Source of the DNA: Bog-473 sp963730785
GTDB taxonomy: Bacteria; Actinomycetota; Acidimicrobiia; Acidimicrobiales; RAAP-2
Direction: 5' to 3'
NCBI GenBank assembly: GCA_963730785.1
Contig: CAVSTF010000003.1
Location: 62,001-126,000 of the forward strand
Length of the DNA: 64,000 bases
The notes under the pieces are model-generated. The model saw only the letters and a program-made list of their open reading frames with translations, had not been told where the DNA came from and did no database searches. How positions within the stretch are numbered: the stretch's first letter is position 1; each line of letters starts with the position of its first letter. Made by a program: the position numbers and the translations under genes. Positions 29,117 through 38,218 of this stretch are shown here, piece after piece.

Positions 29117-29824
29117 GTGGCCTCGGACGAATCAGCCAACCCGCCCGCTGGAGATGCACCGGTGCGCCGCCGGGACCTCGCCGTCGCTCGGTCACTCGAC
29201 TCGGCCCGCGTGCGTAGCGAAGGGCGCGTCCAGCGGTTTCTCGACGCTGGTTTCGAGCTGCTGGCCAGCGCCGAGAGTGGCAAGGAATTCACGGTCCAAG
29301 AGGTGGTTGACGGTTCCGGCCAGTCCCTCCGCAGCTTCTACCAATACTTTGCCGGGAAGCACGAACTGCTCCTGGCCTTGTTCGACGAAGCCATCCGGTC
29401 CACGGCTGAGCGACTCGAGGAATTGGTCTCGAAGGAGAGCGATCCGCTCGAGCGGCTCCACTGCTTCGTGGTCGAGTACTTCCGCATGTGCCTGCCGGCA
29501 CCGCGGGGCAGGACGTCCAAGAACAACCCGACGCCAGTCATGGCCGAATTTTGCCATCAGCTGTTGACGGCTCATCAGGCCGAGGCAGCTCGAGCGTTCG
29601 TCCCCCTGGTGACCCTGCTCGAAGGCGTTCTGGCCGATGCCGTCGATGCCGGCGTAGTGCGGCCTGGGGTGGAACACGACGAGGACACCGGAGTGATCCT
29701 CTCCACCATCATGTTCAACGCGGCCTATGCACCCACCATCAGCGGGACCGAGCGGGATGCCAGTCGGGCCGCTGAAGGTATGTGGGCCTTCATCTCCAGC
29801 GGCATCGTCACCTCCACCAAATAG
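29117..29824 (+). CDS. TetR family transcriptional regulator
   Basis: 235 residues from GTG 29117, preceded by GCAAGG; the frame is open upstream but without family sequence. HTH segment FTVQEVVDGSGQSLRSFYQYF followed by AGKHELLLALFDEAI is typical TetR. The C-terminal ligand domain has no recognised subtype. It is divergent from the SnoaL/ACAD operon across a 199-base gap, so it probably controls that operon and itself. Confidence 0.9.
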   Translation: MASDESANPPAGDAPVRRRDLAVARSLDSARVRSEGRVQRFLDAGFELLASAESGKEFTVQEVVDGSGQSLRSFYQYFAGKHELLLALFDEAIRSTAERLEELVSKESDPLERLHCFVVEYFRMCLPAPRGRTSKNNPTPVMAEFCHQLLTAHQAEAARAFVPLVTLLEGVLADAVDAGVVRPGVEHDEDTGVILSTIMFNAAYAPTISGTERDASRAAEGMWAFISSGIVTSTK

Positions 29825-29840
29825 GCGAACGTCGTGAAGT

Positions 29841-30806
29841 TCAGCCCAACTGACGCATCGTTGGTGCCACGTCGGCCAGGAACTCTCTCGTTCGTTCCGC
29901 CGAGGCTTTGATCTCATCCCTGCCCTCACCGAGGGTGACGATCCGGGCGTTGAGATCAGTCACGCCTGCTTCGGCGAAGCGCCGCAGCCTTGCCTCCATG
30001 GTCGCTTCGCTGCCGCAGATCAGCACGTCGCCGATGGTGGAAGCATCGCCATGCTCCATGAGGCGTACGTAGTTGGGTGAAGCCACCACCTCGCTGAGGG
30101 TTTGGTTGGTTCGCTCCACCGCGGCGTCGACCTCACTCTCGAGACAGAGGCAGACAGGCACGCCCGCCATGATTCTCGGCGCCGGCCGACCAGCCGATTC
30201 GGCGGCGGCTGTGATCTGCGGGACCACGTGCGACTCGATGGAGCGCTCGTCGGCCAGCCACAGCACGGTGCCCGCGGCCCGGGCACCAGCCAGGTGCAGC
30301 ATCACGGGACCGAGGGCAGCAATCATCACGGGTGTCGGTGTGATGTCGGTGACATCGAACGGTTGGCGGATGGAAAACAGTTCGTTCTTCACTTCCACGA
30401 GGCCCGGCCCACTTAAGGCACCGTCCAGCACGTCGAGGTAACAACGCATGGCCGTGGCCTGACGCTCATACGGCAGGCCAAGCATGTCGGAAATGATCCA
30501 GTGGTGGGAGACCCCAAGTCCCAACGTGAAGCGACCTTCGCAAATCGCTTGCGCCGATAGTGCCTGCTGAGCCAGGACCACCGGATGACGCGGCTGGATC
30601 GGGACCACTGACGTACCGATTTCAATCCGTGAGGTGACCGCGCCGAGTAGGGCGACGGCCATCATCACGTCGAACTCATCTGGGATCTGGGGCGTCCAAA
30701 TGGTGTCCAACCCGGCCTCGTCCGCCCAGCGGGCGTCAGCCTGGAGCTTTTCGACCTTGGTGGCATAGCGACCACGGTCGGCACTGACCTGAAGACCGAT
30801 CCGCAT
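29841..30806 (-). CDS. LLM class oxidoreductase, F420-dependent type
   Basis: Intact, 321 residues. MRIGLQVSADRGRYATKVEK, the luciferase-like core SRIEIGTSVVPIQPRHPVVLAQQ and RFTLGLGVSHHWI, and GPVMLHLAGARAAGTVLWL are typical of mycobacterial F420-dependent LLM enzymes. ATG 30806 has AAAGGAG upstream. It would transfer hydride from F420H2 to (or from) an unknown substrate. Single gene, convergent with TetR 17 bases away, divergent from the SDR. Confidence 0.9.
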   Translation of the reverse strand: MRIGLQVSADRGRYATKVEKLQADARWADEAGLDTIWTPQIPDEFDVMMAVALLGAVTSRIEIGTSVVPIQPRHPVVLAQQALSAQAICEGRFTLGLGVSHHWIISDMLGLPYERQATAMRCYLDVLDGALSGPGLVEVKNELFSIRQPFDVTDITPTPVMIAALGPVMLHLAGARAAGTVLWLADERSIESHVVPQITAAAESAGRPAPRIMAGVPVCLCLESEVDAAVERTNQTLSEVVASPNYVRLMEHGDASTIGDVLICGSEATMEARLRRFAEAGVTDLNARIVTLGEGRDEIKASAERTREFLADVAPTMRQLG

Positions 30807-30881
30807 GGCGAGGCTCCTTTGCCCTTGATAATGACATTCTCAGTAATCGTATATTGAGCTATCGCCCAGTGCTAGGGACAC

Positions 30882-30910
30882 TTGACAAGAAAGTGCACTC
30901 TTCCTAACAT
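30882..30910 (+). promoter_or_regulatory. sigma-70-type promoter for SDR/amidohydrolase genes
   Basis: TTGACA (30882-30887) and TAACAT (30905-30910) are separated by exactly 17 bases, upstream of the SDR start at 31006. The -35 box is consensus; the -10 matches 4 of 6. A leader of about 90 bases would follow. Confidence 0.5.
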
Positions 30911-31005
30911 CAGCCCACTCTACCGGCGCCGTTCTCGGCCGGCAGGGGTCCGTCGACCGGGGAGGGGCCAGAGGTGGAAGGCGTCAAGACAGTGGACGGG
31001 TGTCG

Positions 31006-31749
31006 ATGAGCCGGGTAGCCGTGGTGACCGGTGGCGGATCGGGTATGGGGCTGGCCATCTGCCAACATCTCGCCCGCGACAATCGCCAGGTGGCTGTCCT
31101 CGATATCGATGCGGACGCTGCTGCCAACGTCGCTCTGTCCCTCGAGTCGGAAGGATTCTCGGCCATCGGCATCCCCGTGGATGTCAGCGATCGAGCGGCC
31201 GTTGACGCCGCCCTCGACCAGGTTCGCCAGTCCCTGGGGCCGATCGAGATCATGGTGACGAGCGCCGGCATCGAGCGCTTCGAAAGTTTTTTGGACATCA
31301 GCGCCGAAGATTGGGCGCGCATGATGTCGGTAAACCTGACCGGCACCTTTCATTGCCTCCAGGCTGCGGTACCTGACATGGTGGCCTCAGGGTGGGGGCG
31401 CATCGTGACCATCTCATCGTCCAGCGCGCAATCGGGGACGAGTCGAATGGCGTCGTATGTGGCCTCCAAGGGCGGAGTCATTGCCCTGACTAAAGCCCTG
31501 GCTATCGAATATGCGCCCAAGGGCATCACGGTCAACACCATCCCGCCCGGATTTATCGACACGCCGATGATGCGCCGCTCGGTTGACTCTGGAGTGGTGT
31601 CCGACATGGATGCGCTTATTGCTCGCACACCAGTGCGACGTGCTGGAACACCCGATGACATTGCGGCCGCCTGTGCCTTCTTGTGTTCTGAAGGTGCGGG
31701 TTACATCACCGGACAACTCCTCGGAGTCAATGGCGGCTGGTACCTATGA
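31006..31749 (+). CDS. short-chain dehydrogenase/reductase
   Basis: 247 residues. NAD(P) loop TGGGSGMG, VTSAGIE (NAG position), catalytic Ser in ISSSSAQSG and Tyr/Lys in YVASKGG are all present. ATG 31006 is preferred; a GTG six bases upstream is possible. The gene at 47589 is a close paralogue. The amidohydrolase follows 12 bases later with AGAGGAG, so both are one unit. Probably oxidises a hydroxyacyl-CoA or alcohol. Confidence 0.93.
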   Translation: MSRVAVVTGGGSGMGLAICQHLARDNRQVAVLDIDADAAANVALSLESEGFSAIGIPVDVSDRAAVDAALDQVRQSLGPIEIMVTSAGIERFESFLDISAEDWARMMSVNLTGTFHCLQAAVPDMVASGWGRIVTISSSSAQSGTSRMASYVASKGGVIALTKALAIEYAPKGITVNTIPPGFIDTPMMRRSVDSGVVSDMDALIARTPVRRAGTPDDIAAACAFLCSEGAGYITGQLLGVNGGWYL

Positions 31750-31761
31750 GAGGAGTTCACC

Positions 31762-33012
31762 ATGAGTGATCCGATTGTGCTGCGTGCCGATCGCTGGGTT
31801 GATGTCGGGACGGGAGAGGTCAAGTCCCGCGTGGTGATCGTTGTCAATGGGAATCAGATCGAGGCGGTGAATCCCAGTCCTTCGGACATTCCGAGCCCGG
31901 CCACCGAAATCGACCTGGGCGACGTCACGTTGTTGCCCGGTCTGATGGACATGGAGCTGAATATGCTCATCGGCGGTCCGGGCGGCCCCGATGGGCTGCC
32001 TGACCCCATGCACGGAGTGAAAGATTCACCCGTCTACCGAACGCTGCGTGGGGTGGTCAACTGCAAGACCACTCTGATGGCCGGCTTCACCACGGTGCGC
32101 AATCTCGGTCTCATGGTGTACACCGCGGGTTTTCTCCTCGATGTCGACCTGGCCAAGGCGGTTGACAATGGCTGGTTCCCTGGGCCGCGCATCTTTCCGG
32201 CCGGCCATGCCATCACGCCTACCGGCGGGCATCTCGACCCCACCATGTTTCAAGGGCTGGCACCCGGCATCATGCCGCAGAGCGTTGAGTCGGGCATTGC
32301 CAACGGCGTGCCCGAGGTGCGCAAGGCGGTCCGGTATCAAATTAAGTACGGTGCCAAGTTGATCAAGATTTCGGCGTCCGGCGGGGTGATGTCGTTCTCT
32401 GGGCCCGCCGGTTGCCAGCAGTACTCCGACGAGGAATTGGCCGCCATTGTCGATGAGGCACACCGAAACGGGCTCAGAGTGGCGGCTCACGCCCACGGCG
32501 ATGCCGGCATCCGCGCCTGTGTGGCCGCTGGCGTTGACTGCATCGAACACGGATCGCTTGCCACCGATGAGACCGTGAAACTTATGGCCGACTCGGGTAC
32601 CTTTTTGGTCGGAACGACGGCCTTAGGCGACCACATGGCAATCGACCGCATCCATCCAATTCTCCAAAAGAAAGCGGCAGAGGTCTTTCCTCAGGCGCGC
32701 CGGATGTTCGGGAAAGCCCTCGAGGCCGGCGTCAAGATCGCCTGTGGTTCCGACGCCCCGGCCATTCCTCATGGCAGTCAGGCCAACGAGCTCATCGCCA
32801 TGGTGGACCGTGGCATGACACCCATGCAAGCTTTGCAAGCCGCCACCGTGACGAGCGCTGACCTCATTGAGCGCACGCATGACCTCGGGCGCCTCGCTCC
32901 CGGATACTTGGCCGACATCATTGCCGTGCCCGGGGATCCTTCCGAAGACATCACGGTCACGAAAGACATCCGGTTTGTGATGAAGGATGGTCAGATCTAC
33001 AAGCACGAGTAG
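31762..33012 (+). CDS. amidohydrolase family protein (imidazolonepropionase-like)
   Basis: 416 residues, ATG 31762 with GAGGAG five to ten bases upstream. Metallo-dependent TIM-barrel hydrolase: TLLPGLMD, lysine strand LIKISASGG, metal His in AAHAHG and IEHG, and Asp in CGSDAPAIPHG. The first metal motif, usually HxH after LPGLID, reads MELNM (residues 64-68), so two histidine ligands are replaced. I recall the same replacement in mycobacterial relatives. Substrate unknown; could open a lactone, lactam or ring intermediate. Confidence 0.88.
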   Translation: MSDPIVLRADRWVDVGTGEVKSRVVIVVNGNQIEAVNPSPSDIPSPATEIDLGDVTLLPGLMDMELNMLIGGPGGPDGLPDPMHGVKDSPVYRTLRGVVNCKTTLMAGFTTVRNLGLMVYTAGFLLDVDLAKAVDNGWFPGPRIFPAGHAITPTGGHLDPTMFQGLAPGIMPQSVESGIANGVPEVRKAVRYQIKYGAKLIKISASGGVMSFSGPAGCQQYSDEELAAIVDEAHRNGLRVAAHAHGDAGIRACVAAGVDCIEHGSLATDETVKLMADSGTFLVGTTALGDHMAIDRIHPILQKKAAEVFPQARRMFGKALEAGVKIACGSDAPAIPHGSQANELIAMVDRGMTPMQALQAATVTSADLIERTHDLGRLAPGYLADIIAVPGDPSEDITVTKDIRFVMKDGQIYKHE

Positions 33013-33052
33013 ATGGGGGCCTGACCTTCCACGCCCATGGGTGACTCGTAGC

Positions 33053-34027
33053 ATGAGCTGCATGTTGTCTCGCCGTCGTCTCTTGATGACGTCGCTCGTT
33101 ATTGCCGCTAGTGGAGCATGCTGCGTGGTAGCAATCCCCGCTTCTGCTGCCATGCCGACGATTTCAGCTGCCGCGGCTCAGACTTGGTTTCAGTCCGTAT
33201 CGGCTGACCTTTCACCACTCCAGTCCAGCCTTATTAGTGGATTGCGCGCGGAGTCATCGTGGCAGATCGGACATGAGACACCAATCAAGGTTCGCCGGCA
33301 AATGGACCTGGATTTACCCGTGTTCAAGTCGGCTCTCGCCGGCGTATCGCACTTGGCCCCCCTTCCGGGGTTCCCGGAGGCGAAGGCGAACGTTGTCGAT
33401 GGCGTCAGTCTGTACGTGGAGTCCTTCTCAGTGATACGGGCGGCGACCTTCGTGCGGTCAACCCCCATGGTCAAGCAACTTCAGCGGGCTTCGACCAGAA
33501 TCCGGGAGCTGGGTGACGTCACCTTCGACCAGGGCGCCGCCGAGCTTGCCGCCTTGCTCGGTCCCGGTCTAGCTGGTGATGACGTACAGGCGGCTACGCA
33601 AATACCCGACTGGTCTGCGGAGGGTCTGGCGCCAGGAGCGCCTCTGATTTCACACTGGAAAGGGACACCGAATCAGCCATCGCTCACCCAGAGTGCAACA
33701 GCCTGGGCCGTTGCCATCAAGCGAAGCGGGGTTCCATCACAGAACTCGATCGGGGATGCAGCCAGTGGAACGTCTCCCGTGAGCAAGACACTTCTGGCTC
33801 ACCTGGCCAATGAGCTGGACCGGGCAGAAGTGATTCTCAGTGGATCGCCGGGACTGACTGGATATCCCCAGGCTTCAGCGCTGCTGCGCCTGTCACTCCT
33901 GATCGACGCCGAAGCTGTATTGGCCAGGGACGCAGGCGCTCAATGTCGCTCAACCCCGGCCAATGTGCTCACCGATGTCGCCAGTGTGCTGGCATCCGTT
34001 GGGGGATCCATGCGTCAGGAGCAATGA
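33053..34027 (+). CDS. exported protein with twin-arginine-like signal
   Basis: About 324 residues from ATG 33053 or 33062. The N-terminus MLSRRRLLMTSLVIAASG has SRRRLL followed by a hydrophobic core and an ASAA cleavage region, which fits Tat export. The mature part is helical, with QTWFQSVSADLSPLQ and late LLRLSLLIDAEAVLARDAG. No known domain. Not connected by overlap to the amidohydrolase (41-base gap); convergent with the lipoprotein gene 20 bases away. Confidence 0.75.
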   Translation: MSCMLSRRRLLMTSLVIAASGACCVVAIPASAAMPTISAAAAQTWFQSVSADLSPLQSSLISGLRAESSWQIGHETPIKVRRQMDLDLPVFKSALAGVSHLAPLPGFPEAKANVVDGVSLYVESFSVIRAATFVRSTPMVKQLQRASTRIRELGDVTFDQGAAELAALLGPGLAGDDVQAATQIPDWSAEGLAPGAPLISHWKGTPNQPSLTQSATAWAVAIKRSGVPSQNSIGDAASGTSPVSKTLLAHLANELDRAEVILSGSPGLTGYPQASALLRLSLLIDAEAVLARDAGAQCRSTPANVLTDVASVLASVGGSMRQEQ

Positions 34028-34047
34028 GAAGAAGTCGCCGACGTGAA

Positions 34048-34713
34048 TCAGTAGTTGCAAGTGACATGTGTGGTCGTGAATACGTCGACCAACCAGTGTC
34101 CGGCTTGGAAGACCAGCTGGGCGGTGCCAGCGAAGTACCCCCGCTGGACGAAGGCGTCGGCCATACCGTTGGCGTCTTCCACCGGGTAAAAGTTGTATTC
34201 ATCCTGGCAATCGGCAATGTCGGCTGTCGTCGCGCTTGGCACCAGGATCGTGATGCGGTCGTCGCGCAGCGTACCTACTCCGTGCTCATGTGCACCCATC
34301 AGCGCCGAGGCCTGGCGCACACTTGCTTCCGCCAATCGATTCGTGGTGACAGCAGCGAGCGGCCCGATGTAAGCCTTGTTGAGCGTGTCGTCTAATCCTG
34401 AAAGATCGAACAAATAGGTCTCGTAGGCGTTGAGAATGGCTTGTTTGGTGGGATCTCCTGAAGTGGCAGCCTGATCAGTCGTCACCGTCGTTGTCTGCGG
34501 GGGGACCGCACCAGAAGGCAGAGTTGGCGTGGAGGTGTTCGACGAAACCATGGGTGAGGTGGTCGCTCCGGTGGATATCGACGATGACGTCGTCGACGTC
34601 GCCGCTTTACTTGAGCTCGCTACAGGGAGAGGAACGCGTCCTCCGCAGGCGGCCAGAATCACCGAAAGTGCGCTGCAGGCAACAAGCGCGTGAGCGCCGG
34701 TTGCCCGCCGCAT
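34048..34713 (-). CDS. exported lipoprotein, unknown function
   Basis: 221 residues. Signal peptide with lipobox VILAAC places a lipid on Cys 23. A Ser/Thr linker of about 60 residues (SSSKAATSTTSSSIS...) precedes a domain of about 120 residues (ILNAYETYLFDLSGL, FVQRGYFAGTAQLVF, GHWLVDVFTTTHV) that looks NTF2-like, as in Mce-associated proteins. ATG 34713 lies two bases after the upstream stop once that gene is repaired. Last gene of the ABC operon. Confidence 0.75.
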   Translation of the reverse strand: MRRATGAHALVACSALSVILAACGGRVPLPVASSSKAATSTTSSSISTGATTSPMVSSNTSTPTLPSGAVPPQTTTVTTDQAATSGDPTKQAILNAYETYLFDLSGLDDTLNKAYIGPLAAVTTNRLAEASVRQASALMGAHEHGVGTLRDDRITILVPSATTADIADCQDEYNFYPVEDANGMADAFVQRGYFAGTAQLVFQAGHWLVDVFTTTHVTCNY

Positions 34714-34715
34714 TT

Positions 34716-35261
34716 CAGGATCCTTCGAAGAAGGCCACCGTACCGCCCAGGCCCGCCGACAGTTGGACCAAATGGGGCGAGCGAAGGCCCGTAGTCAGTA
34801 CCCACGGTGCTGAATCCATTGGCGAGGCCGGCGATAAGTGGATTGACAATCGGATTGATCAAGCTCAAGGACTGACTCTCGTCAATGGCCTGCTGAAGGT
34901 AACTACCGCCTTGCGACGCAATCCCCGAACAGAGCGTGCTCAGCTCGTTGACTAAGGGGGTGCTGAGGGCACCCGCACCACCCTGGACCCCGACAATCGA
35001 GATGACGGATCCTGCATCGCTGCAGAGAAGCGGGGTGCCGATCGAGTTGCCAAATTCGAAGAACTCGAGCAGCGGGGTGATCACCGCCGCCGATGAACCG
35101 CTGCCGCTACTGGAATTAGCGGTCCCTGCCGCTGCGGATGTTTGCCCTCCGGTCACCAGCATGGGCAGAAGGGTAGAGAGCGCAAGGACAGCCCCACCGG
35201 CCAGGCCAATGAAGCGGCGTTGACCAGAACGTGTGGGCCGTGATGATTTCAACTTCTTCAT
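34716..35261 (-). CDS. exported small protein (frameshifted at 3' end)
   Basis: About 182 residues, ATG 35261. Basic N-terminus KKLKSSRPTRSGQRR, hydrophobic helix (FIGLAGGAVLALSTLLPML), then a Gly/Ser-rich region and a small-residue-rich domain (VITPLLEFFEFGNSIGTPL, LINPIVNPLIAGLANGF). In the raw frame it runs on into the next gene; one missing base near 34765 gives the natural end LSAGLGGTVAFFEGS, stopping at 34716 just before ATG 34713. No family recognised. Confidence 0.65.
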
Positions 35262-35287
35262 GTCACTGATCCTTTGCTGTCTTTTGA

Positions 35288-36733
35288 TCATTGTCGCCAC
35301 CGCCCTTGGCCCCCCAATGCGAGACGGACTGCCAAGTATCGAACCACTTGCGAAATGCCGAGCATGCCCAATCCGGCCAATACCAGCAAGAGGTAAACGC
35401 TGCGGATGGGCGGACCTTTCTCAATTTCATAGGCTGGAACGCTCTGGAGTGACTTTTGCGGCGATGCGGGAGGTCCCGTTGGGGTCGTCGTCGAGGTTGA
35501 CGCACCTGAGACAATGCCACCGCCGGTGAAGCCAGTTGGGTTCGTCAATGACCCGAGCGACGATGATCCGTCGGTTGTGCTCGTGGTCAGGCCTCCCGTG
35601 TCGCCCTCCGTTGACGGCGAGAACTCAGCGGAATCGCTGGTGGCGAGGGTGATGTGCCCCACCGTGATGGTGGCCGTGGTCAAGCCCTGGGACGGGAGAT
35701 TTTGACTCTCGGTTATCTGCAGTGCTCCCGAGTCAATCGACTCTAAGGTCTTCGAACTGTCGGGTTTTGACCCGGTGCTTGAAGTGCCGTCGCTGTAGGT
35801 GAAGGTCTCCGGCAGGTAGGTGATCTTGACCCCGAGCTGACTCAACAGCGGATTAAGTAGCCCCAGAACCTGTGTGGTCAGGTCGATTGGTGTGTCGATG
35901 CCGATAAGGCTGAGGCCGTTTGAACTCAGTCCTGTCGAAAGACCCAGGAAGGTGATCTGCCCCAGGCTTGTACTGGAAGAGACGACGGGCTGCTGCCCTG
36001 ACTGCTGCGTCATTGACAAGGTTGACGACACGTTTCCGATGTCAAAAAGTTGGCCGAAGTCCAGTGCGTCCACTCCGGCCGCCGCATTCACGCTCACGCT
36101 CCCGTCGTCGTTGGCGGTTGCCTGTGCACTGGCGAAAAAGGTCGAGTTGGGTGAACCGCTGGGCTGGACCCCCAGGCTCACAACCCCCTTCGAGGAGTTG
36201 GCCGATGCAGTGGCCGTGATGTCATATCCGGCCTGCGTCTGACTGTTGGAGGCCGAACTCGGATAGCTCGCTGACACGTAGCCAGGAAGCGGAGGAAGCG
36301 GAGGTACCAATGAACCGCCAATGCCGGCGACCACGCCAGGAAGCGACGTGAGTGAGGGCGCGTAGGGAGCTCCGGCATCAGACGCTGACTCGCCCAAGCT
36401 GTTCTCCAGTGCGGATGCGCCAAAGGGTCCCGCTTCCACCACTAGGTCTCCGGACAGCGGCAGGGATGGGTCCGTCAGCAGCACATCGAGCGCGTTGGCT
36501 TGAGCCGAGAGGGTGTAGGAATTGCTATTGGTTGACCCGGCCCCTGACGAGGGCGAGGACGTTGTCGTCGTGGTTGTCGTGGTCGTTCCCGAGTCTCGGA
36601 GTTGTGCACCGGCGCCAGGAATCTCAATTAGTCCCCAGATGCCGACGGCCAGCGATGCGCACGCCACAACCGGAACAGCTCGCCCCGTCAGCGATCTTCC
36701 ATTCGACCGTCGCCGCTCGTTCACGTGCTTCAT
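35288..36733 (-). CDS. large exported, C-terminally anchored Ser/Thr/Gly-rich protein
   Basis: Intact, 481 residues. Signal helix (VPVVACASLAVGIWGLIEI), a nine-Thr run with Ser/Pro, a central region of repeated Ser/Ala/Gly strands (SSTSLGQITFLGLSTGL, TATITVGHITLAT), and a C-terminal membrane helix (SVYLLLVLAGLGMLGISQ) with basic tail. It resembles surface proteins such as alkaline-shock or choice-of-anchor types only loosely. ATG overlaps the livF stop (ATGA at 36730), so it is translated with the ABC transporter. Confidence 0.8.
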   Translation of the reverse strand: MKHVNERRRSNGRSLTGRAVPVVACASLAVGIWGLIEIPGAGAQLRDSGTTTTTTTTTSSPSSGAGSTNSNSYTLSAQANALDVLLTDPSLPLSGDLVVEAGPFGASALENSLGESASDAGAPYAPSLTSLPGVVAGIGGSLVPPLPPLPGYVSASYPSSASNSQTQAGYDITATASANSSKGVVSLGVQPSGSPNSTFFASAQATANDDGSVSVNAAAGVDALDFGQLFDIGNVSSTLSMTQQSGQQPVVSSSTSLGQITFLGLSTGLSSNGLSLIGIDTPIDLTTQVLGLLNPLLSQLGVKITYLPETFTYSDGTSSTGSKPDSSKTLESIDSGALQITESQNLPSQGLTTATITVGHITLATSDSAEFSPSTEGDTGGLTTSTTDGSSSLGSLTNPTGFTGGGIVSGASTSTTTPTGPPASPQKSLQSVPAYEIEKGPPIRSVYLLLVLAGLGMLGISQVVRYLAVRLALGGQGRWRQ

Positions 36734-37428
36734 GCGCCCAGTGCTCCGAGATATGACTCAATAATGGTGTCGTCATCGATTTCACCCGGTTCGCCGGCAA
36801 AGCGAATCCGGCCCCGATCGAGGATGTAGACGTAGTCGGCCAGCTCCAGTGCTCGCGAGACGTATTGTTCGACTACCAACAATGAGAGCCCCTCCGCGGC
36901 CAGTCGCCGCAAGTAGTCGAATATTTCGTCAACAATCTTTGGTGCCAGGCCCATGGAGACCTCATCAAGGAGAACGGTCGAAGCGTTCGCGACATACGCC
37001 CGGGCCAGAGCCAGCATCTGCTGCTCCCCGCCTGAGAGGGTTCCGGCCAGCTGGCGACGGCGTTGTTGGAGCCGCGGAAAGATCGGTGCGATTCGATCCA
37101 ACGCCTTCCGATCAACCGAGGGTGGTGCCTGTAAGCGCAGATTGTCAGCCACGCTCAGGGTCGGGAAAACGCCTCGACCTTCGGGAACGTGGCAGAGGCC
37201 AGCCTTGGCCATGGCGTATGCGCTCGCACCGGTCATGTCCTGCTCGTCGAAGATCACCTGGCCGGCCGATGGGGCGAGGAGACCGGAGGCCACCCTGAGC
37301 AACGTGGTCTTCCCGGCGCCGTTTGGGCCAAGGAGCGCAACTACTGAACCTTTCGGGACAACGAGACTCACATTATCGAGAACTTTCCCGCTCCCGTAGC
37401 CAGCCCGGATGTTGCGAAGTTCAAGCAA
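36730..37428 (-). CDS. livF: branched-chain amino acid-type ABC transporter ATPase LivF
   Basis: 232 residues from TTG 37428 (LLELRNIRAGYG), chosen because the livG stop overlaps here and LivF proteins start at this point; a longer open frame upstream is livG in another frame. Walker A GPNGAGKTT, signature LSGGEQQM, Walker B VLLDE, and VPEGRGVFPTLSV typical of LivF. Cytosolic ATPase working with LivG and the fused permease. Confidence 0.93.
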   Translation of the reverse strand: MLELRNIRAGYGSGKVLDNVSLVVPKGSVVALLGPNGAGKTTLLRVASGLLAPSAGQVIFDEQDMTGASAYAMAKAGLCHVPEGRGVFPTLSVADNLRLQAPPSVDRKALDRIAPIFPRLQQRRRQLAGTLSGGEQQMLALARAYVANASTVLLDEVSMGLAPKIVDEIFDYLRRLAAEGLSLLVVEQYVSRALELADYVYILDRGRIRFAGEPGEIDDDTIIESYLGALGA

Positions 37429-38218
37429 GGGGAGTGACCTCCACGCTGGTACCGGTTGATCCCAAGTAGGCGGCCCTGACGGTTTCCGATGAAAGGACGT
37501 CAGAAGTTGTCCCCTCGAATATGAGTTGGCCGAAATCCAAGACGTAGATGTAGGTACACACCTTGGCCACGAGCGCCATGTCGTGTTCCACCAGCAGAAT
37601 GCCGATGCCAGTTGTCGAGGCCAGGTCAGCAATGATCTGTCCAAAATGTTCGGTCTCGCGCACGTCGAGCCCTGACGAAGGTTCGTCGAGGAGCAGAAAT
37701 CGGAATGGTGTGGCCATGGCCCGTGCCAGTTCAACCAGCCGACGCTGACCAGTCGGGAGATCGCCGACACGAGATGAACACAGTGGCCCTAGACCACAGC
37801 GTCCGATGGCCTCGTCGGCTCGATCCGCAATGAGCCGACGGCATTGCTTGGAACTGGCCAGCTGACTCCAGGGTCGACGAGCCGACAGGAAAGCTTCGTG
37901 TCCGAGAGCCACATTCTGTTGCACGGTCATTGAATCGAAGAGCTCTATACGCTGGAATGTGCGCCCCAAGCCTCGCCCGGCGCGTGCTGACACGGAGAGA
38001 CCGTCGAGGTTGTTCTCGCCCAAACGGACTCGGCCGGAGTGGGCCCGCACCGCTCCGGCGCAGGCATTGAACGTGGTGGTCTTACCAGCGCCGTTCGGGC
38101 CGATGAGGCCAGTGATTGTTCCCGCAGCCCCCTGCAAGGTCACATTGTCAACAGCAACGAGGCCACCAAAATGTACGGAGAGTTGTTCCACCGAGAGATC
38201 AGGCATGACTTCGAACAT
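37421..38218 (-). CDS. livG: branched-chain amino acid-type ABC transporter ATPase LivG
   Basis: 265 residues. Walker A GPNGAGKTT, GRTFQRIELFDSMTV (typical LivG Q-loop region), Walker B FLLLDEPSSGLD and H-loop VEHDM. The signature reads LPTGQRRL instead of LSGGQ, a degenerate form that may weaken one ATP site. Overlaps the permease stop and the livF start. Confidence 0.93.
   Translation of the reverse strand: MFEVMPDLSVEQLSVHFGGLVAVDNVTLQGAAGTITGLIGPNGAGKTTTFNACAGAVRAHSGRVRLGENNLDGLSVSARAGRGLGRTFQRIELFDSMTVQQNVALGHEAFLSARRPWSQLASSKQCRRLIADRADEAIGRCGLGPLCSSRVGDLPTGQRRLVELARAMATPFRFLLLDEPSSGLDVRETEHFGQIIADLASTTGIGILLVEHDMALVAKVCTYIYVLDFGQLIFEGTTSDVLSSETVRAAYLGSTGTSVEVTPLA

Noticed and set aside
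36545..36600. Repetitive gtcgtggttgt-type stretch that looks like a simple repeat
   Set aside because: It is the codon run of the poly-Thr segment in the 35288 surface protein, not a CRISPR or satellite.
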